A stretch of 64,000 bases of DNA, taken from positions 1-64,000 of the forward strand of contig NZ_KB905814.1 in assembly GCF_000381025.1 (NCBI RefSeq). Direction: 5' to 3'. Shown here in pieces: positions 8,555-18,147 of this stretch (positions within the stretch are counted from its first letter, which is position 1; every line of letters starts with the position of its first letter). A program made the position numbers and the translations under genes. The notes beneath the pieces were generated by a model. That model worked only from the letters and a program-made list of their open reading frames with translations, was not told the DNA's origin and did not search any database. Origin of the DNA: Streptomyces sulphureus DSM 40104. GTDB taxonomy: Bacteria > Actinomycetota > Actinomycetes > Streptomycetales > Streptomycetaceae.

Positions 8555-10225
8555 TCAGTCGAGCGGCTCCTCGCCCGCGCGCAGGAGGCCGTAGGTGCAG
8601 CCCTCGGAGAGCGCCTGCCAGGAGGCGGCGATGACGTTGTCGGCGACGCCCACCGTCGACCACTCCCCCGAGCCGTCGCTCATCGAGATCAGCACGCGCG
8701 TGGTGGACGCCGCGCCCTTCGCCCCTTCGAGGATGCGGACCTTGTAGTCGACCAGTTCCAGCCGCGCCAGCGCCGGGTAGATCCGCTCGAGGCCGACGCG
8801 GAGTGCCTGGTCGAGCGCGTGGACCGGGCCGTTCCCCTCGCCGGTGGCGACCTGGCGCTCGCCCTTGGCCCTGAGCTTCACCGTCGCCTCGTTCACCTGG
8901 GCTCCGTCGGGGCGCTGCTCGACGATCGTGCGCCAGGACTCGAGCTGGAAGTACCGCTCGGCCACGGGCCCGCTCCCCGAGCCCCTCTCCACCTCCGTGC
9001 GCAGGAGGAGTTCGAAGGAAGCGTCGGCCGCCTCGTAGCTGTAGCCCTTGAGCTCCTGCTCCTTGACGCGCTCGACGATCCGTCCGACGAGGTCTCGGTC
9101 CCCGCCGAGGTCGTAGCCGAGCTCCTTGCCCTTGAGCTCGACGGAGGCCCTCCCCGCCATGTCGGAGACGAGCATCCGCATGCTGTTCCCGACGAGTTCC
9201 GGGTCGATGTGCTGGTAGAGGTCCGGGTCGATCTTGATCGCCGAGGCGTGGAGCCCGCCCTTGTGCGCGAAGGCCGAACTCCCCACGTACGGCTGGTGGG
9301 TGGCCGGAGTCAGGTTGACGACCTCCGCGATGGCGTGCGAGACCCAGGCCGTCTCCGCGAGCGTGCCCTCCGGGAGGACCCGCCGGTCGTACTTGAGCTC
9401 CAGCGTGGGCACGACCTGGAAGAGGTTGGCGTTGCCGACGCGCTCGCCGTACCCGTTGGCCGTGCACTGCACGTGGGTCGCCCCGCCGTCGACGGCGGCG
9501 AGCGTGTTGGCGACCGCGCACCCGATGTCGTCCTGCGCATGGATGCCGAGCCGCGCCCCGGTGTCCGCGACGACGGTGCGCACCGTCGCCTGGACCTGCG
9601 CAGGGACGGTCCCGCCGTTGGTGTCGCAGAGCACGACGACCTCGGCGCCGGCCTCGGTCGCCGTCGTGACGACCCGCTCCGCGTAGGCCGGGTTCGCCTG
9701 GTACCCGTCGAAGAAGTGCTCGCAGTCGACGAAGACCCGGCGCCCCTTCTCCCGCAGATAGGCGACGGTCTCGCCGACCATCCGCAGGTTCTCCTCCAAC
9801 GTGGTGCGCAGGGCGAGTTCGACGTGGCGGTCGTGCGCCTTGGCGACGATCGTCACCACCGGAGCACCCGAGTCGACGAGTGCCTTCACCTGCGGGTCGA
9901 TCGAGGCGGGCACACCCGCGCGGCACGTCGAGCCGAAGGCGACGAGTGTGGCGTGGCGAAAGTCGATCTCGCGCTCCGCGCGCTCGAAGAACTCCGTGTC
10001 CCGCGGGTTGGCCCCCGGCCAGCCACCCTCGATGTAGCCGATGCCGTAGTCGTCCAGGAGGCGGGCGACGGCGAGCTTGTCCGCGACGGTGAGGTTGATC
10101 CCCTCGCGCTGCGCTCCGTCGCGCAGCGTGGTGTCGAAGACGTGGAAGGCGGGATCTGCGGCGGCTGCGTCCTCGCCGAGGCGAGGACGCCGATGCTCCG
10201 CCGGCTGAGCGGCATCCGTGGTCAT
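8555..10225 (-). CDS. cimA: (R)-Citramalate synthase
   Basis: A 556-residue alpha-isopropylmalate/homocitrate synthase family enzyme of the citramalate synthase type. The N-terminal TIM barrel has FDTTLRDGAQREGINLTVADK and YIEGGWPGANPRD; the HxH metal site lies in LGIHAQDDIG. A C-terminal LeuA-dimer (allosteric) domain follows at roughly residues 410-540. The expected reaction is pyruvate + acetyl-CoA to citramalate, which feeds 2-oxobutyrate and isoleucine synthesis through the leucine-type enzymes. The start is the ATG at 10223-10225 with AGGAG upstream. Upstream lie a small leader ORF with two Ile codons and a terminator, so the gene appears to be attenuated by isoleucine supply. Older annotations call such proteins 2-isopropylmalate synthase; the leader argues for citramalate. 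Confidence 0.9.
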   Translation of the reverse strand: MTTDAAQPAEHRRPRLGEDAAAADPAFHVFDTTLRDGAQREGINLTVADKLAVARLLDDYGIGYIEGGWPGANPRDTEFFERAEREIDFRHATLVAFGSTCRAGVPASIDPQVKALVDSGAPVVTIVAKAHDRHVELALRTTLEENLRMVGETVAYLREKGRRVFVDCEHFFDGYQANPAYAERVVTTATEAGAEVVVLCDTNGGTVPAQVQATVRTVVADTGARLGIHAQDDIGCAVANTLAAVDGGATHVQCTANGYGERVGNANLFQVVPTLELKYDRRVLPEGTLAETAWVSHAIAEVVNLTPATHQPYVGSSAFAHKGGLHASAIKIDPDLYQHIDPELVGNSMRMLVSDMAGRASVELKGKELGYDLGGDRDLVGRIVERVKEQELKGYSYEAADASFELLLRTEVERGSGSGPVAERYFQLESWRTIVEQRPDGAQVNEATVKLRAKGERQVATGEGNGPVHALDQALRVGLERIYPALARLELVDYKVRILEGAKGAASTTRVLISMSDGSGEWSTVGVADNVIAASWQALSEGCTYGLLRAGEEPLD

Positions 10226-10325
10226 GTGCTTCTCGACTCCTGTACCGAAGTGAAGGGTCCGGAATGGTGATCCACTTGTCGCCTGCCCGCGCTCCGATCG
10301 GCTCCGCCGGGTGGTGCGGATACGA

Positions 10326-10351
10326 AAAAACCTCTCGCGGGTGCGAGAGGT
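10326..10351 (-). terminator. Attenuator terminator of cimA
   Basis: Read on the minus strand: stem CCTCTCGC, loop ACCC, stem GCGAGAGG, then TTTTTT, a canonical intrinsic terminator. It lies about 100 bp before the cimA start and after the leader ORF stop, in the position of a transcription attenuator. Fwd arms are at 10331-10338 and 10343-10350. Confidence 0.8.
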
Positions 10352-10407
10352 CTGCGCGCGGGTCTGGGACACGGCTTCCGTCGCCGCACAGATGGTGCGG
10401 CAGGCGG

Positions 10408-10449
10408 TCACTGCGGACCGGCGCGCCAGCCGATAATCATGGCGTACAT
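10408..10449 (-). CDS. cimA leader peptide with adjacent Ile codons
   Basis: A 13-codon ORF, MYAMIIGWRAGPQ, ending in TGA at 10408-10410; a start at the second ATG (10438-10440) would give MIIGWRAGPQ. The two isoleucine codons are consecutive (ATT ATC). ATT is rare in this GC-rich genome, which would make ribosome stalling sensitive to charged tRNA-Ile. The ORF is followed by about 55 nt and then the intrinsic terminator at 10326-10351, upstream of cimA. This is the standard arrangement of ribosome-mediated attenuation. The function is inferred from layout; no antiterminator fold was computed. Confidence 0.7.
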   Translation of the reverse strand: MYAMIIGWRAGPQ

Positions 10450-10572
10450 GGGCACACTGCGATTTTTGCACGCTCTTCGCCGCTCATCGACGGCGTCTCA
10501 CGATCCGGTCAGCCCGACGGGCAGGAGGCTCCCGCGGCCGACAACTCCGCGGCGCCCTCCGTGAAGCGGAAG

Positions 10573-10602
10573 CAGGCGGGCCCGTGCGCCGGACCCGCCC
10601 GC
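10573..10602 (-). terminator. Likely terminator after ilvE
   Basis: GC-rich hairpin GGCGGGCC / GG-A-CCCGCC (10575-10582 with 10591-10599) downstream of ilvE on the minus strand. No U-run follows, so this is a stem-loop of the kind common at Streptomyces 3' ends rather than a canonical intrinsic terminator. The rest of 10450-10656 shows no gene. Confidence 0.4.
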
Positions 10603-10656
10603 CATGACACCCCGGGCAGCGTGAGCCATCTCACCGCGCCGCAGGCAGCTCCGCTC

Positions 10657-11757
10657 TCAACCGAGCTTGCGCATCCAGCCGTGGACGTCCTCGCGCCGGC
10701 CGCTCTGGATGCCGAGAAGCGCTTCGCGAAGCTGCATGGAAACGGGGCCCGCCGTGCCGTCGCCGACCTTCCACGCGTGGTCGCGCGACTTCACCTCGCC
10801 GACAGGCGTGATCACAGCGGCGGTGCCGCAGGCGAAGACCTCGCTGATCGAGCCGTCCGCGTTGCCGAGCCGCCACTCCTCGGTCGAGATGCGCCGCTCC
10901 TCCGTCGGGTAGCCCAGGTCCTCGGCGATCTGGAGCAGGGACCGCCGCGTGATACCGGGCAGGAGGGTGCCCGTGAGCTCGGGGGTGACGACCTTGGCGT
11001 CCGCACCGGAGCCGAAGACGAAGGCGAGGTTCATGCCACCCATCTCCTCGACCCAGCGCCGCTCCACCGCGTCGAGCCAGACGACCTGGTCGCAGCCCTG
11101 CTGCGCCGCCTCTGCCTGGGCGACGAGCGAAGCAGCGTAGTTCCCCGCGCACTTGGCCTCCCCCGTGCCGCCCGGCGCAGCGCGCACGTAGTCCTCGGAG
11201 AGCCAGACCGAGACGGGCTCCACACCACCGGGGAAGTAGGCACCGGACGGCGAGGCGATCACCATGAAGAGGTACTCGCGCGCCGGCGCCACACCGAGCC
11301 CGACCTCGCTGGCGAACATGAAGGGCCGCAGGTAGAGCGACTCCTCACCGACGCCGGGCACCCACTCCCTGTCCTGCTCGACGAGGATCTCGCACGCCTC
11401 GATGAAGGTCTCGACGGGAAGTTCGGGCATCGCCAGCCTGCGTGCGCTCAGTTGGAACCGCTCGGCGTTGGCGTCGGGCCTGAAGACGGCGACAGAGCCG
11501 TCGGGCCTGCGGTACGCCTTGAGCCCCTCGAAGATCGACTGGGCGTAGTGGAGCGTCTTGTTCGCCGGGTCGAGGGAGAGCGGGGCGTACGGCTCCAACT
11601 GCGCGTCGTGCCAGCCGCGGCCCTCGGTCCACTTGATCGTCACCATGTGGTCGGTGAAGTACCGGCCGAAGCCTGGTTCCGCGAGTGCAGCCTCCCGCTC
11701 AGTCGCGGGCAGCGGCTGGGCCGAGGGCTTGAGTTCGAAGTCGATTCGGGGCGTCAT
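10657..11757 (-). CDS. ilvE: Branched-chain amino acid aminotransferase
   Basis: A 366-residue class IV PLP-dependent aminotransferase. It exchanges amino groups between glutamate and the keto acids of leucine, isoleucine and valine. The PLP-lysine segment is [15 protein letters not shown]; other family features are [14 protein letters not shown] near the N-terminus and [24 protein letters not shown], here given in two parts ([24 protein letters not shown]). The length fits the family. The ATG at 11757 has GGAGGA eight bases upstream. A minus-strand GATAAT (11867-11872) about 110 bp upstream is a candidate -10. It is downstream of leuB but separated by that gene's terminator, so it is probably its own unit. 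Confidence 0.95.
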   Translation of the reverse strand: MTPRIDFELKPSAQPLPATEREAALAEPGFGRYFTDHMVTIKWTEGRGWHDAQLEPYAPLSLDPANKTLHYAQSIFEGLKAYRRPDGSVAVFRPDANAERFQLSARRLAMPELPVETFIEACEILVEQDREWVPGVGEESLYLRPFMFASEVGLGVAPAREYLFMVIASPSGAYFPGGVEPVSVWLSEDYVRAAPGGTGEAKCAGNYAASLVAQAEAAQQGCDQVVWLDAVERRWVEEMGGMNLAFVFGSGADAKVVTPELTGTLLPGITRRSLLQIAEDLGYPTEERRISTEEWRLGNADGSISEVFACGTAAVITPVGEVKSRDHAWKVGDGTAGPVSMQLREALLGIQSGRREDVHGWMRKLG

Positions 11758-11947
11758 CTGCGCGTCCTCCGCTGGGTGTCGTGTGGACCGCGCTCCCTTG
11801 CTGCCCCCGGACTCCGGGCCACAGGCCCTCGCTGCTCCGGCACTGCCTGTCGGCGGCCCACGTTCGATTATCGCGCGTGCGGACCGAAATGGGGACGGGG
11901 GGATGGCGGTCGATGTGTGGGAAGGTGCACCCGGCCGAGCACAGCAC

Positions 11948-11974
11948 AGCGGCCGGGCGCCTGGCCCGGCCGCT
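11948..11974 (-). terminator. Terminator after leuB
   Basis: Perfect 10-bp stem AGCGGCCGGG (11948-11957) / CCCGGCCGCT (11965-11974) with a 7-base loop, just downstream of the leuB stop. Confidence 0.65.
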
Positions 11975-11994
11975 GGTGGCGGTTGAGTCCGGGC

Positions 11995-13035
11995 CTAGCC
12001 CGCTACTCGTGCCGCGAGCGCGTCACCGATCTCGTCCGTGGTGCGGACGGTCTCCGCGCGCTCGGCGAGATCGGCGGTGACCGCCTCGTCGATGCGGGCG
12101 GCCTCGGTCTCGTAGCCGAGGTGGCGCAGGAGCAGCGCGACGGAGAGGACCGTCGCCGTGGGGTCTGCCTTGCCGCTGCCGGCGATGTCGGGCGCGGAGC
12201 CGTGGACCGGCTCGAACATCGAGGGGTAGGCGCGGGACGGGTTGATGTTGCCCGAGGCCGCGAGGCCGATACCGCCCGAGACGGCGGCGGCGAGGTCGGT
12301 GAGGATGTCGCCGAAGAGGTTGTCGGTGACGATCACGTCGAAGCGCTCGGGGTCCGTCGTGAGGAAGATCGTGGCGGCGTCGACGTGGAGGTAGTCGGTG
12401 GTCACCTCGGGGAACTCGGCTCCGACGCTGTCGAAGATCCGCTTCCAGAGGTGACCGGCGTGCACGAGCACGTTGTTCTTGTGGACGAGCGTCAGCTTCT
12501 TGCGGGGGCGCGCGTCGGCGCGCGTGTAAGCGTCCCGCACCACGCGCTCGACACCGTAGGCGGTGTTGACGCTGACCTCGTTGGCGATCTCGGCGGGCGT
12601 CCCCGTCCGGATGGCACCGCCGTTGCCGACGTACGGGCCCTCCGTCCCCTCGCGGACGACGAGGAAGTCGATCTCCGGGCGGCCCGCCAGCGGCGAGACG
12701 GTGTTGGGAAAGAGCTTGGAGGGACGGAGGTTGACGTAGTGGTCGAAGGCGAAGCGCAGCTTCAGCAGCAACCCGCGCTCCAGGACGCCCGAGGGGACGC
12801 TCGGGTCACCGATGGCGCCGAGGAGCAGCGCGTCGTGCCGGGCGAGCCGCTCCAGCTCCGCATCGGTGAGCGTCTCGCCGGTGGCGTGCCAGCGGCGGGC
12901 GCCGAGGTCGTACTCCTCGGTCTCCAGCTTCACGTCCGACGGCAGGGCGGCGGTGAGGACCTTGATGCCCTGGGAGACGACCTCCGGGCCGATTCCGTCA
13001 CCGGGGATCACTGCGAGGCTGATACTGCGCGACAT
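11995..13035 (-). CDS. leuB: 3-Isopropylmalate dehydrogenase
   Basis: A 346-residue isocitrate/isopropylmalate dehydrogenase family enzyme that oxidatively decarboxylates 3-isopropylmalate in leucine synthesis, and methylmalate-type intermediates in the citramalate route. Signatures are [15 protein letters not shown] at the N-terminus, substrate-binding segment [27 protein letters not shown] with the metal-binding aspartates, and [16 protein letters not shown] near the nucleotide site. The short length is typical of actinobacterial LeuB. The ATG at 13033-13035 is preceded by AAGG at a suitable distance. A 46-codon gene lies 113 bp upstream on the same strand and may share the transcript. Confidence 0.95.
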   Translation of the reverse strand: MSRSISLAVIPGDGIGPEVVSQGIKVLTAALPSDVKLETEEYDLGARRWHATGETLTDAELERLARHDALLLGAIGDPSVPSGVLERGLLLKLRFAFDHYVNLRPSKLFPNTVSPLAGRPEIDFLVVREGTEGPYVGNGGAIRTGTPAEIANEVSVNTAYGVERVVRDAYTRADARPRKKLTLVHKNNVLVHAGHLWKRIFDSVGAEFPEVTTDYLHVDAATIFLTTDPERFDVIVTDNLFGDILTDLAAAVSGGIGLAASGNINPSRAYPSMFEPVHGSAPDIAGSGKADPTATVLSVALLLRHLGYETEAARIDEAVTADLAERAETVRTTDEIGDALAARVAG

Positions 13036-13148
13036 GACCGGGACCTTACTCCTCGTCCCATGACATGACACAACCGGCTCGCATCCTGGACACGTCGGCT
13101 CAACGCACGGAAGCGGGAGGGGAGTTCGACCACCGGCCCCCGCCCGGC

Positions 13149-13289
13149 TCAGTGGCCGGCCGAGCCTCCGTTGTCCCTGCGGTCGAGCGCGCGCTGGAGG
13201 GCGGCCGCGGCATTGCGGCGGACCGCCTCGTGCTCCTTCGCCGCCGCACGTACACGGCGGGCCCTCGGCGTGGTGGTGGCAGTCTCCAT
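13149..13289 (-). CDS. Conserved 46-aa basic/alanine-rich protein
   Basis: A 46-codon ORF, beginning [14 protein letters not shown] and continuing with an alanine-rich amphipathic helix ([20 protein letters not shown]) that ends in ALDRRDNGG. It starts at the ATG at 13287-13289 with a strong AAGGAG nine bases upstream. Similar small proteins occur at this position in other streptomycetes as far as I recall. It has no membrane segment or cysteines and could be nucleic-acid binding, but the function is unknown. It is too short for most ORF finders. Confidence 0.7.
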   Translation of the reverse strand: METATTTPRARRVRAAAKEHEAVRRNAAAALQRALDRRDNGGSAGH

Positions 13290-13616
13290 GGCTTACAACT
13301 CCTTCTGCTGACGAGTCGGGAAGAGGCGCTCAGGGTGCCGTCCTCCACGCCGTCACGGCGGCGCCCCGTCGCGTGGCACGCGGCAGAGCACATGGGAGGG
13401 CGGAAAAGCCGGAAGCCGCGGGGGCATTGGGCGCCGCGGGGATCACCCGCCGACGCCGAGCCGCGTCCGAGGAAGCTCGATGGAGCAGATCGTTCGGCTT
13501 CTACAAATGTAGGAGCCCGCAGCCGTTCTGTCTCGCCAATTACTCGGTCTTCCTACTATCTGAGACGACGCACCTCCTCCGCCCCTGGCCGCTCCGGAGC
13601 CGCGCGGAACACGAGG
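13290..13616. other. Spacer with BlaI-type palindrome
   Basis: About 330 bp without a recognisable gene between the 46-aa gene and the proline catabolic operon. It contains a perfect 12-bp palindrome CTACA-AA-TGTAG at 13501-13512, which resembles BlaI/MecI-family operators (TACA-NN-TGTA). The AT-richer stretch around 13500-13560 suggests a promoter region. Confidence 0.45.
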
Positions 13617-13661
13617 ACGGGCCCGGCCCTGCTCCGAGGCGAGGAGCAGGGCCGGGCCCGT
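13617..13661. terminator. Strong terminator after pruA
   Basis: Perfect 19-bp inverted repeat, ACGGGCCCGGCCCTGCTCC (13617-13635) with its complement at 13643-13661 and a 7-base loop, directly downstream of the P5C dehydrogenase gene. Confidence 0.8.
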
Positions 13662-13682
13662 CGTGCCGGGTGCGCGGCGGCG

Positions 13683-15314
<1,632 letters not shown>

Positions 15315-15383
15315 GGTTCTCTCCTTCGCCGGTGTGGCGTTCTCTACGCTACGTGGGTGTGCCGCTCGGCGGCGGGGATCGGG

Positions 15384-16313
15384 TCAGCCCCTGGTGACCA
15401 GGGACCGCAGGAAGAAGCCGACGTTGGCGGGACGTTCCGCGAGGCGGCGCATGAAGTAGCCGTACCAGTCGGTGCCGTAGGGGACGTAGACGCGCATGCG
15501 GCGGCCGTCGGCGACGAGCCTGGACTGCTCCTCGGTGCGGATGCCGTAGAGCATCTGGAACTCGTACTCGTCGCTCTGCCGCCCGTTGCGGACGGCGAGT
15601 TCCTCCGCGAGGGCGACCATGCGCGGGTCGTGCGAGCCGACCATGGGGTAGCCCTTGCCGGCCATGAGGGTCTTGAGGCAGCGCACGTACGCCCGGTCGA
15701 CCTCGTGCTTGCTCTGGTACGCGACCGAGGCGGGCTCGTCGTAGGCGCCCTTGACGAGCCGGACGCGGGAGCCCGCGCCGGCGAGGGCACGGCAGTCGTC
15801 CTCGGTGCGGTACAGGTAGGACTGCACCACGACGCCCGTCTGCGGGTACCGCTTCCGCAGCTCGGCGAGGACGGCGAGCATCGAGTCGATGGTGGTGTGG
15901 TCCTCGGCGTCGAGGGTGACGGTGGTGCCCGCCTCGGCCGCCGCCTCGACGACGGCGAGGACGTTCTCGAAGGCGAGGTCCTCGCCCCCGTCGGTGAGGC
16001 CGAGGCCGAAGGCGGAGAGCTTCACCGACATCTCCGCGCGGTCGCCGAGGCCCGTGCCGGCGAGCGCCTCGACGAGCCGGAGGTAGGCGTCCCTGTTGCC
16101 CAACGCCTCGCTGCGTTCTGTGATGTCCTCGCCGAGGTGGTCGAGGGTCACCCGCTTTCCGGCGTCGGTGAGCGAGGTGACCGTCTCCATCGCCGGTGCG
16201 AGCGCCTCGCCCGCAACGAAGCGGTCGACGACGGGCCGGGTGACCGGAGCTGCGGCCACGATTCTGCGGATGCTGTCGCTGCGCGCGGCGGCGAGGAGCA
16301 CGGGACCCAGCAC
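15384..16313 (-). CDS. Proline dehydrogenase (monofunctional)
   Basis: A 309-residue FAD-dependent proline dehydrogenase that oxidises proline to P5C and passes electrons to the membrane quinone pool. Conserved barrel elements visible are VTLDHLGEDI, EMSVKLSAFGLG, VTLDAEDHTTIDS, VVQSYLYRTEDDC, RLVKGAYDEP and the C-terminal YGTDWYGYFMRRLAERPAN. The GTG at 16311-16313 was chosen because GGAGGT stands five to six bases before it; an in-frame GTG four codons upstream lacks a ribosome binding site. It is the first gene of the operon with pruA and is divergent from a PucR-type regulator that probably controls it. Confidence 0.93.
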   Translation of the reverse strand: MLGPVLLAAARSDSIRRIVAAAPVTRPVVDRFVAGEALAPAMETVTSLTDAGKRVTLDHLGEDITERSEALGNRDAYLRLVEALAGTGLGDRAEMSVKLSAFGLGLTDGGEDLAFENVLAVVEAAAEAGTTVTLDAEDHTTIDSMLAVLAELRKRYPQTGVVVQSYLYRTEDDCRALAGAGSRVRLVKGAYDEPASVAYQSKHEVDRAYVRCLKTLMAGKGYPMVGSHDPRMVALAEELAVRNGRQSDEYEFQMLYGIRTEEQSRLVADGRRMRVYVPYGTDWYGYFMRRLAERPANVGFFLRSLVTRG

Positions 16314-16424
16314 GGGCACCTCCACGGGTTGTGCGTCTGTCGGCTCGACGGTGCGGGAGCCACCCAGAACCTAAGGATCGTGCCGGTCGGCAGCCATCGA
16401 CACCTGTCACGTATCCGTGGCCCG

Positions 16425-16448
16425 GATCTCAGACAGATGTACGAGATC
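16425..16448. promoter_or_regulatory. Dyad in the putative proline-operon control region
   Basis: Inverted repeat GATCTC (16425-16430) / GAGATC (16443-16448) with a 12-base spacer, in the 220-bp spacer between the divergent proline dehydrogenase and PucR-type genes. It is a candidate operator for the regulator. Confidence 0.4.
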
Positions 16449-16533
16449 GGGCACGCAGGTGGAGGAGAATGTCAGGAGCGCCCGGCGGTACGACCGCGGC
16501 AGGAGGACGCGGCCGGCGGAGAAGGAGGCGGGG

Positions 16534-17676
16534 ATGCGTGAGGACTACCAGACGCTCATCGACGGGGTCTCCACCCTGCTCGGCACGCCCGCGCTGCTGG
16601 AGGGGCGGGACTTCGGGCTGATCGCCTTCGGCGCGCACCCCGGGGACGGTGCGGAGGCCGCGCTCGATCCCGTCCGGACGCGCTCCATCCTTCAACGGGG
16701 CTCCAGTTCGGCGGTGCGCACCTGGTTCGAGGGCTTCGGCATCACCCGCGCCGCGGGCCCCGTCCGTATCCCGCCCGACCCGTCGGCCGGCGTCGTCCAC
16801 GGGCGGATCTGCCTGCCGGCCCGAGAGAGCGGCGTCGTCCACGGGTACATCTGGCTCCTTGACGACGGAGTGCTCTCCCTCGACGATCCGCGGCTCGACG
16901 CCGCCATGGGCACGGCCGCACGGATCGGCCAACTCCTCGCGGCACGCACCCGGAGCGAAGCGCGGCAGGGCGAGCTGCTGCGGGCCGTGCTCACGGGCGA
17001 CGAGGGCGCCGCGCGCGACGAGGCAGAGGCCGAACTGCGGCATGCACTGGGACCGGTGGCGCAGGGCCACGTCGCACTCGTCGCCGTGACGCCGTGGCCC
17101 GCGCCGAGCGCCGGGCGCGCTCCCGCGCAGGTTCCCTACCTCATCGCCCACACCCCGCTCGACGGAACGCTCGCCGTGCTCGTACGGCTGCGCACCTCCG
17201 ACGTGGGCCCGGCGGCGGAGGCGGCGGAGAGGCTGCTGGGGTGCGGTGAGGCTCCGGGGGCGACGGGCGCCTGCGCGGGGGTGAGCGGAGCGCGCGAGAG
17301 CGCGAGGGGGTTGCGCGGCGCGTGGCGTCAGGCGCGTGCGGCGGCACGTGCGGCGGGTGCGGAGCGGCGGTTCTCGCCGGTGGCGAAGTGGGACGGGATC
17401 GGGCCGTACCGCCTCCTCACCGAACTCGACCCCGGGCACGCGGAGGACGCGGCCGTACTCCCGCTCCTCGGCCACGCGCACCGCGAACTCGCCCGTACCG
17501 CCGAGGTGTTCCTCGACCATGCCGGCCAAGCGTCGCGGACCGCGACAGCCCTCGGCGTCCACCGGCAGACCCTCTACTACCGCCTCTCCCGCATCGAGCG
17601 CCTCACCGGGCTCGACCTGGACGATGGCGAGGACCGGCTGCTGCTGCACATGGCCCTCAAGACGAGGCGGTTGTAG
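16534..17676 (+). CDS. PucR-type transcriptional regulator of proline catabolism
   Basis: A 380-residue regulator whose C-terminus has the PucR-family helix-turn-helix (HTH_30): LDHAGQASRTATALGVHRQT followed by LYYRLSRIERLTGLDL. The N-terminal two thirds have no recognised catalytic motif and probably sense a metabolite. The ATG at 16534 is preceded by GAAGGAGGCGGGG. It is divergent from the proline dehydrogenase/P5C dehydrogenase operon. In Streptomyces and relatives such neighbours (PutR-like) activate proline degradation in response to proline; the target here is inferred from position. Confidence 0.85.
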   Translation: MREDYQTLIDGVSTLLGTPALLEGRDFGLIAFGAHPGDGAEAALDPVRTRSILQRGSSSAVRTWFEGFGITRAAGPVRIPPDPSAGVVHGRICLPARESGVVHGYIWLLDDGVLSLDDPRLDAAMGTAARIGQLLAARTRSEARQGELLRAVLTGDEGAARDEAEAELRHALGPVAQGHVALVAVTPWPAPSAGRAPAQVPYLIAHTPLDGTLAVLVRLRTSDVGPAAEAAERLLGCGEAPGATGACAGVSGARESARGLRGAWRQARAAARAAGAERRFSPVAKWDGIGPYRLLTELDPGHAEDAAVLPLLGHAHRELARTAEVFLDHAGQASRTATALGVHRQTLYYRLSRIERLTGLDLDDGEDRLLLHMALKTRRL

Positions 17677-18147
17677 GGGCGTTGGCGCTGGAGCGCAACG
17701 GCGCCCGGCTCCGGTGCGGGGGCCGTCCGTCGGACGGCAGGGCATCGGTGCTTCGCGGCGGCTGACGGGTTCCCGTAGACGGTCGGGGACGGCTACCGTC
17801 CTGCCTTTCTCCGGTGAACTCGCCTGAGTATGCGGTGCGTTCACCCGCTGGAGCGCCGTGCAGTGCGCGCGAGCGAGCGCTGCGGGGCCCGCCAAGCGGG
17901 GCGGCTACGACTGCGCTTGCCTCCACCTCAGCGCCGTCGAAAAGGCGCCTCGACCGTGCATGGCCGCGACGGCAGGCGTCCGCACCTTCGCACGGGCGGG
18001 TGGAGCGTGCCCGCCACGCCTGGTCCGCCCCGGGGGAAGGGCTCCCGGCCGAGCCCGCCGACGTTGGACGGCGCCCCCGGACATCAAACGCCCCGCAGCC
18101 ACACCCGCACTGCGGCAAACGGGAGTTGGCCGCCCGAACGCCGTGCC
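17677..18147. other. 471-bp spacer, no gene recognised
   Basis: Lies between the convergent PucR-type and hydrolase genes. Several overlapping open frames exist on both strands but none shows a family motif or consistent codon bias. I see no convincing terminator, RNA or repeat. Confidence 0.4.

Noticed and set aside
10264..13068. 934-codon plus-strand frame
   Set aside because: Antisense to ilvE and leuB, whose motifs are complete on the minus strand.
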